A stretch of DNA of 64,000 nt from Chimonanthus salicifolius (Eukaryota; Streptophyta; Magnoliopsida; Laurales; Calycanthaceae). Both the position numbers and the translations under genes were made by a program. Under the pieces are notes generated by a model. The model was not told where the DNA came from. It worked only from the letters and a program-made list of their open reading frames with translations, and did not search any database. Of the stretch, positions 58,150 to 64,000 are shown in pieces (the stretch's first letter is position 1; each line of letters starts with the position of its first letter). The stretch covers positions 29,801,175 to 29,865,174 of the forward strand of contig CM023540.1 of assembly GCA_013350335.1 (NCBI GenBank), in the 5' to 3' direction.

Positions 58150-58280
58150 AGTTTAATTTTTTTTTTAAGTGATGGAATTTAATCCCATAGAGAGTGACAT
58201 AGAGAGGTTGATCGTGAATCAAACTGAAGGTCTAGATTCATGAGGCAGATTTTTTTACTGTCAAACCAACTCCTTCAAAT
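58150..58280 (-). repeat. SINE-like fragment, family B
   Basis: Minus strand GAGTTGGTTTGACAGTAA and CAGTTTGATTCACGATC are A/B-box-like; it shares GTTTGACAGT with 48175-48245. A-run at the end (poly T at 58160-58168). Confidence 0.45.
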
Positions 58281-59879
58281 TTTATGACTTTGCCTAGTTG
58301 ATCTATAATATATTCGACGCCTCTACTCGTCTTCCTGAATGGGCGAGCAGAACTCAAAATAAGACATTTTTCGGCAACACAGCATAGAAATACAAATGAA
58401 AGGGAGAGACTGTCCACTAAGATATTACAATTATTTCTTTCGACCCGACAAATCTCGCCTCTTCTTCTTTTGATACCAACTTGGACTCATTAAATAAGTG
58501 AGGCCCATGGTATGGGTCAGAATACATGGCTGAACCTATTGCTCCCCATTCAACTTTCGATGAATTTCTGATTCTCAATTGCCCAACCATCACTTGTCCT
58601 TCATAGAACCAAACACCATAGGACCTTATGCACTTTCGTCTGAAGTAAACAGATACGGTGACCATGGCCTTTGGTCTTCTCCAAACTGTATCTGAATCTG
58701 AATATCTGAATCTGAATTTGAAATTTAAATTGAAATTTAACTGCTGAGTTGGTGACTGGGTTTTTAGGGGACTCAGTCTTCTATTTTTGTGACTCGATCA
58801 GTTTACGGAACACTGATTGCAATGAGAAGTAGATAATAAATATTGTACAAGACAACACCAACCTCAAGTTAAAATATAATCAATATTATTGGTTAATTAT
58901 CTTACTAGATTTTTCAATTCTTCTTCTTCAATTGACCATATCATAAATTATATCATCAATCACTCTATAATCCAATATGTCATTTTTTATCTTTTCTCTC
59001 TATATTTTTAAAGATCGCCCTCTCCTACTAATATCTTCAATCTGTAACCTCTCAACTTTACATATTGAGATTGTGTTTAATCTTCTTCTAAATATAATAT
59101 GAAATTCAAAATTTTGACCAATATTTAAATGAGACATAAAACCAATTCACTCAAACTTATTTAATAGTCTAAAATCTTTAGTCAATTCAAAATTTGATAA
59201 AAAATCTTTAAATGATTATCTATGACTCAAAATTTTCGAAAAATGTTGACCCCACCGACAAAGTTGAGGCTGCCAAGGGCCTATCATGAAAAATGTCTTG
59301 ACCCATCACACAAGTCTATTATCATGGGAAAAAAAAAAGTGTTGGACCCACTTCTGATATTTTTTTTTTTTTTCAAGTTAGATATGGATAAAAGGATCTC
59401 ATCTGGAGTCGGCATATTGCATAGTGTAGACATCTATAACATCTCCATCTTGATAAGGATAGGTATTGATATAATTACTAGTTTTTAAAATCTTTCTTCC
59501 TTTATTTAAAAATATTTAAAAAAAAAAAATCACTATAGTCTATTAAGAACATCCTTTTAACAATTTGCACTCAACTATCTTATTTTTTTCAACCACTTTT
59601 GTCCATCCCAATCTCTCAGCATCAACAGAGCCGTCTAATCTCATTAGCTTGAAGCTGACACTAGAAATTAGATTTGGACATTTCTCTAAGGATCAATTGT
59701 CTCTTTTACCCCTGATCAAAGTTTGATATTGCAGTGACTTAACAAGATAATGGATATAATTTTACGTCAATATATCAAATTTCATTTTAAACAAATTATG
59801 ACACATAATTTTTAAGTCAATTAATTCACTCTATGTTGAGGCATTGATCGGTAAAAGGAGAGATTTTAGAGAAGATTTG
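58281..59879. other. Gene-free stretch
   Basis: Holds an 82-codon open frame at 58665-58417 on the minus strand with no recognisable family; not called. Otherwise AT-rich. Confidence 0.4.
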
Positions 59880-60150
59880 AGTTACTCTACCTAATAGCCT
59901 AGTCTTTTGGGTTGGATACTCAATCCTAACAAGTGGTATCAGAGACATATCCCTAAGCCAACTCATGTGAACTTGAGAGATCCCCTACTCGGATGGGATG
60001 GTCGGTGATATACTATCTCTTGGAGACCTTTGTTCGAGGAAGGAATTTTTGGGGCAACGAACGAGTCCCACATTGGCTGTAAAGGGGGAAATTTGGAGAC
60101 TTATAAAGAATTTGGATCACTCCATTCGATGGGCCAGACTTTTGGATCTA
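59880..60150 (+). mobile_element. TRIM element, 5' LTR truncated
   Basis: Left LTR tail (CTAGTCTTTTGGGTTGGATACTC, ending TCCTAACA), then the primer site AGTGGTATCAGAGAC at 59934. A short non-coding interior follows, then a right LTR from about TTTTTGGGGCAACGAACGAG (60046) to about 60150. Same family as 7380-7680 in the opposite orientation. Confidence 0.78.
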
Positions 60151-60204
60151 GTATAAATTGAAACAACAGATTTGATTAAATGGTCAATGCTAGAACACAA
60201 ATAG

Positions 60205-60545
60205 GGTTGAAATTCGAGCAAGTCGGGCCGGGTTTTAATAAATTCAATTCAACACATGTCAAAAACTTATTGAATCCAATCCGACTCAACTCGAATTACT
60301 TAATCCGACTCGATTCAACACAAGTACGGGTCTGATTTGACTTGACTCGAGTTCCAGCTCTAATCGCTACTATTTACAACTTGTTTCACTAAGATTGAAG
60401 TGGGTTGATTTTAAATTTCTCAACTCAATTCAACCTGAATTGTATGCCGATTTTTTTTCCAACCCGACCCAATCCAAAATATACAAATACACTGATTTCT
60501 CGAATCGGGTCACACAGACTTGGGATTGAAACCCGACCCAAAGTT
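60205..60545. repeat. GGGTCGGGTT-class repeat
   Basis: Starts TAGGGTTGAAATTCGAGC, a match to the family's left end TAGGGGTGAAA, and contains AGTCGGGCCGGGTT, CCGACTCAACTCGAATT and AACCCGACCCAATCC. A first possible right end is GTTCCAGCTCTA (60361). No target duplication found. Confidence 0.6.
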
Positions 60546-60659
60546 TCAGTAAAGAAGGTTGGGTCAATTAAAAAAGCTGATTGGACCAACCTCGGTCATG
60601 ATTTTGGAGAAAGATATTCGTATTTTAAATTTTGTTTGATCTTTGTAGGTGACTAGGTG

Positions 60660-62250
60660 GTGTGCCCCACATGTCTGTGGGTCTGATCTTGCTGAGTCAG
60701 AATGACTATCCAAATCCATGGATGGTGTGGGAACATCCGACCGTTTGATTCAATCCAAAATGACTTTTTTATAAGTGGACAAACAGATCTCTCTGTGCAT
60801 GCCTATTGGATTTGGAAAGCCTATTCAAGATTATTGCAAAACACGTGTTCCCACCTTTTATTCCTATAAAAGAGACTTCCTTATCCGCATAGGGTTTAAA
60901 ATGTTTATGTTGAATATAAAATAAGTAGAAAATTACTTTGATTTTATCAATCAAAATATATATTTTTTAAATTCAAAAATATTAATATTAACTTATTTTT
61001 AATTCTAAAAATTTTGTGGCCTTTATTATCACGATTTCACTCATGAATTTTATTGTAATATATTTTTAAAATTGAACCTTGTTAACATACTTATGGAGAA
61101 GAAGATTTCATTATATGATTTTAACAATATATGAGGATTGCCTCATGTGAATATTGAATTTTTTTCATGGATATGATCTGAAACAGTAGATAAGACTTGT
61201 CTCAGCAAGATTCAGAGTTTCAGACAAGGCTGAGTCATACTGAGTCGACAAATTAGATTTTATAATTTTAAATTATAATTATATCGAAGTCAACCTAAAC
61301 AAATAAAATAAATGGTTCTTAATAATATTTAATAATTTAGAACAACTATGATCAATTTGAGACAACCTAACAAAATTGAACGGTACAAGTTAGATAGGAA
61401 AGAATCTGGGTTTGTCTGAACTCTGAAGCAATTGGAATTTTTTTTTTAATGGTCAAAGAGAAATCTACCTACTACACATTAGCAGCCACCTTGGACCATT
61501 TAAGAAATTATCCTTTGTCCATTTATTTAGAGATAGTCTTTAGATTGTATTTTTTTCAATTTTAAAAAGTAATTTTTTATATTTTTATATCTATACGAAA
61601 TTTTTAATTGAAAATTCACATTAATTTTTATGAATCAGTTCACAATAAATAATATGTCGGCACCGTTCTTCCGATTTTTGTGAATCAGTTACTTGCATTA
61701 ATGGTTATCATTTTAAATGAGACTCTAGGATCGTGCTAATCTTGAGTTGATCTACACGACTGTACCAGCCCAATAATTTAAACAGAATTGGCCTAACATT
61801 TTGGAAATTTCTATACGTGAAAAATGGTTTCGTGTCTCTAAAGTTAAAAGATAAGAACATTATTCATCCGCTATCTTTTTTAAAGTTTATGGTTAAATTT
61901 GCAAGGTTCTGGTCTTAATATGTGGGCCTTGGAGTGCCATGTTTGCATGTGGAGACTCTGGGCCGGCCCAGAATTCTATAGGAAGCAGACTAGCGTTGGC
62001 CAGCCCTGGCTTTGATCACCGTTCCTCTTTTAAAAAAGCAAAGTTCAAAACAAAAAAGCATGGCCATGGTTGCCGATGGAGCTGAAAACTTGGCAAAACA
62101 CTGAGGCCCAACAACAAAACTAGTCCGCTTGCTACCCATCATGATAGGGTTCAGCTCAGGTCCAGGATGATACAATCCCGTTTATGTGAGTCGGGGATCC
62201 ATGAGCTGAGTTACAAATATCCCCAAAATCCAAAATTTCAACTGATGCTC
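60660..62250. other. Gene-free stretch
   Basis: AT-rich; no gene seen. Confidence 0.4.
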
Positions 62251-62252
62251 AA

Positions 62253-62382
62253 GGGCCTGATATGGGTATCTTGATATATCGAAAAACACTCGAAATGCAA
62301 TTGTGGGCCTGACATGGGTATTTCTTGATAGATCAAAAACACTCGAGATACCATTATGGGCCTGATATGGGTTTCTGTTCAG
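62253..62382. repeat. 52-bp tandem repeat, 2.5 copies
   Basis: Units begin GGGCCTGAYATGGGTAT and contain CTTGATA-ATC and AAAACACTCGA (62253-62304, 62305-62357, partial from 62358). Confidence 0.85.
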
Positions 62383-62888
62383 TAATGTCAGGATGTGGTA
62401 CAGTTCAGGTCAGGGCTCATACCCGTTTATGTAGGTCAAGTCATATGGGTAATAGCAAAAATGGAGATCCATGGGTTGTTTGGTTCAGGCTCAGTTGAGC
62501 TTAGTAGTACCTGTTTTATTCATGTGCCCATTTACACTCTGAACTTGATATATGTAAATTTAGATTCGAATATCAACGGAATCTAAAATACAAGCTGATA
62601 TTTTTTTAGATTCTTCATAGGTTTATACAAAACATCTATATATCAGCCAAATATCGGTAAGTATAAAATATGTTAATGACATGTTAGATTGTAAAATGAC
62701 TAAGAGTATGTTTAATGATATGGTCAATTAGAGAAGAAGAACTAGTAAAGTCGACCTTAGATAGATAGGATATTGGCTGATGATGATGATACTTCCGTTT
62801 CACTGATCATTTAATCTCTCTATTGTCACCTGATCCAAGCTCCAGGCCCGACAATTTCTATGTAAACGAGCCAATTACCCATAAGACC

Positions 62889-63146
62889 AGGGTGAAGATA
62901 TCGGCCGATACGAAACGATATGATACAGTTTTTCAGAGCCTTATCATATCGGCTGATACATATTGTATCGGCTGTACGCAATAGTTCTCAGCCGATATAT
63001 TGACGAGATATTATCGGCCGATATTGGACCAATATCGGCCCAGATATCGACCAATATTATCGTTTTCAATTTTTTTTAAAAAAAATCAGCTTTCTTTTGG
63101 TTTTTTTTTTTATTTAGAAAATAATAATAATAAAATACCGATATTT

Positions 63147-63179
<33 letters not shown>

Positions 63180-63238
63180 GAGGAGAGAGAAATTGCATAT
63201 TGGCCGATATCTCGGCCTAGGCGAATTTTTCACCCCTG
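62889..63238. mobile_element. ATATCGGC array element, perfect 9-bp TSD
   Basis: A 350-bp element running AGGGTGAAGATATCGGCCGA to GCGAATTTTTCACCCCTG. Flanks are identical 9-mers CATAAGACC (62880-62888 and 63239-63247). The body has repeated CGGCCGATA, ATATCGGCCCAGATATCG and CCGATATTGG words and an A/T-(CA)n zone at 63115-63180. No real coding frame. Confidence 0.92.
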
Positions 63239-63279
63239 CATAAGACCATAAAAGTCTGACCCAATGGAGGTCTATGGCA

Positions 63280-63550
63280 CGGGTCGAAATCTCGGCCGAT
63301 ACGCATAGTATCGGCCAGAGATTATAAATATCGGCTGATTTCCTTTTTTTAAAAAAAAAAAACAAATATCGGTTGTGGGCTCGGTCGATATCTCAGCCGA
63401 TATTTATATTTATATTTTTTATTTAAAAAACAGCCTTTTTATTTTTTTAAATGAATTTTTTTCAAAAAAAAAAAGCCACCGAAATTTTCAAAAAAAAAAA
63501 ATTTTGAGAAGAGAAAAAAAATGTCGGCAGTGCCGAATTTTCAACCCCTG
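63280..63550. mobile_element. ATATCGGC array element, imperfect TSD
   Basis: Runs from CGGGTCGAAATCTCGGCCGA to GCCGAATTTTCAACCCCTG. Flanks GTCTATGGCA (63270-63279) and GTCCATGGTA (63551-63560) agree at 8 of 10 bases. Only about 40 bp from the previous element. Confidence 0.72.
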
Positions 63551-63861
63551 GTCCATGGTAAAGTGAACCTGAAGAGAATTGTATGTGACCAGATTTCCAG
63601 AAAAGTTTATACGCCATGGGGTCCTTGATTTAAATCGGGGATATCCATAGCTCGGGCCCAGACTGAAAATTGTAATTTCTGGACAAAGCCCACCTTATTG
63701 GTTTAAAATCCCAAGCCCATCAGGCCTATATGAGAATTCCAGGGCCAACAGCAGAAGATTCTAAAAATATAACATTCAAAAACAAGAATTCTACTCTCTT
63801 CTGCGCCATTTTAAGATTAGAAAGAAAACATCAGCCGTATGTTTTAACTACATTCCCTTGG

Positions 63862-64000
63862 CTGCGTTTGGATAGGGGTAATGGGGTTGTAAACTAAAAG
63901 AAAGGAATAAAAAATTAACTTTTTACCCCTCTCCCTCAACTTTTTAAAACCCTTTTTAAGGGAGGGGTTTTCATATTAACTGAAGTAACCCTTTCAAAAT
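63862..64000. mobile_element. CTGCGTTTGGAT MITE, cut by window end
   Basis: Starts CTGCGTTTGGATAGGGGTAA like the element at 30193; contains AACCCTTTTTAAGGGAGGGG. The other end lies outside the window. Confidence 0.55.

Noticed and set aside
58417..58665. 82-codon minus-strand open frame (ends SKEIIVIS)
   Set aside because: Sequence looks less biased than random frames, but no family, splice context or second exon was recognised; left uncalled.

Overview
The window is nuclear DNA of a flowering plant. Protein-coding genes are sparse and split by many short AT-rich introns with GT..AG borders. The spaces between them are filled with retrotransposon pieces, MITEs and array-like dispersed repeats. 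The proteins are typical of angiosperms, but I cannot fix the species from sequence alone. Base composition and intron style argue against a grass.

Layout. (1) 1-9270, + strand: the gene for pyruvate, phosphate dikinase (PPDK), cut only at its 5' end; 20 exons are readable and the frame is intact throughout. An in-frame ATG sits at the end of the first intron, in the right place for the cytosolic isoform start. (2) 9659-9977: a very compact TRIM-type LTR element. (3) 11544-12131, - strand: an intronless DMP/DUF679 membrane protein. (4) 13523-17031: a ~1.1 kb tandem duplication whose second copy was hit by two foldback (MULE-like) elements, followed by a gutted Copia element. (5) 19241-19359: a solo LTR with a perfect target duplication. 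(6) 20518-20905: a fragment of a PRP2-type splicing helicase gene. (7) 22982-23639: a decayed zeatin O-glucosyltransferase-like pseudogene. (8) 26548-27124, - strand: a small PNRC-motif protein gene with an apparent one-base frame break. (9) 33834-39427 and 42688-48504, - strand: two tandem ERD6-like sugar transporter genes with the same 18-exon structure; both carry one-base insertions in the TM8-TM9 region. (10) 48505-64000: gene-poor DNA with LINE and SINE pieces and array repeats.

The most unusual material is a group of short elements made almost wholly of repeats of the palindrome ATATCGGCCGATAT. Several copies have recognisable termini (AGGGGTG-AAA and its inverse) and 9-bp target site duplications, so they are mobile elements and not simple satellites. 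A second array family, built on GGGTCGGGTT, has the same kind of termini.

The genes are functionally independent: carbon metabolism (PPDK), endomembrane remodelling (DMP), a possible mRNA-decay adaptor (PNRC) and vacuolar sugar export (ERD6-like pair). The one clear local relationship is the ERD6-like duplication.
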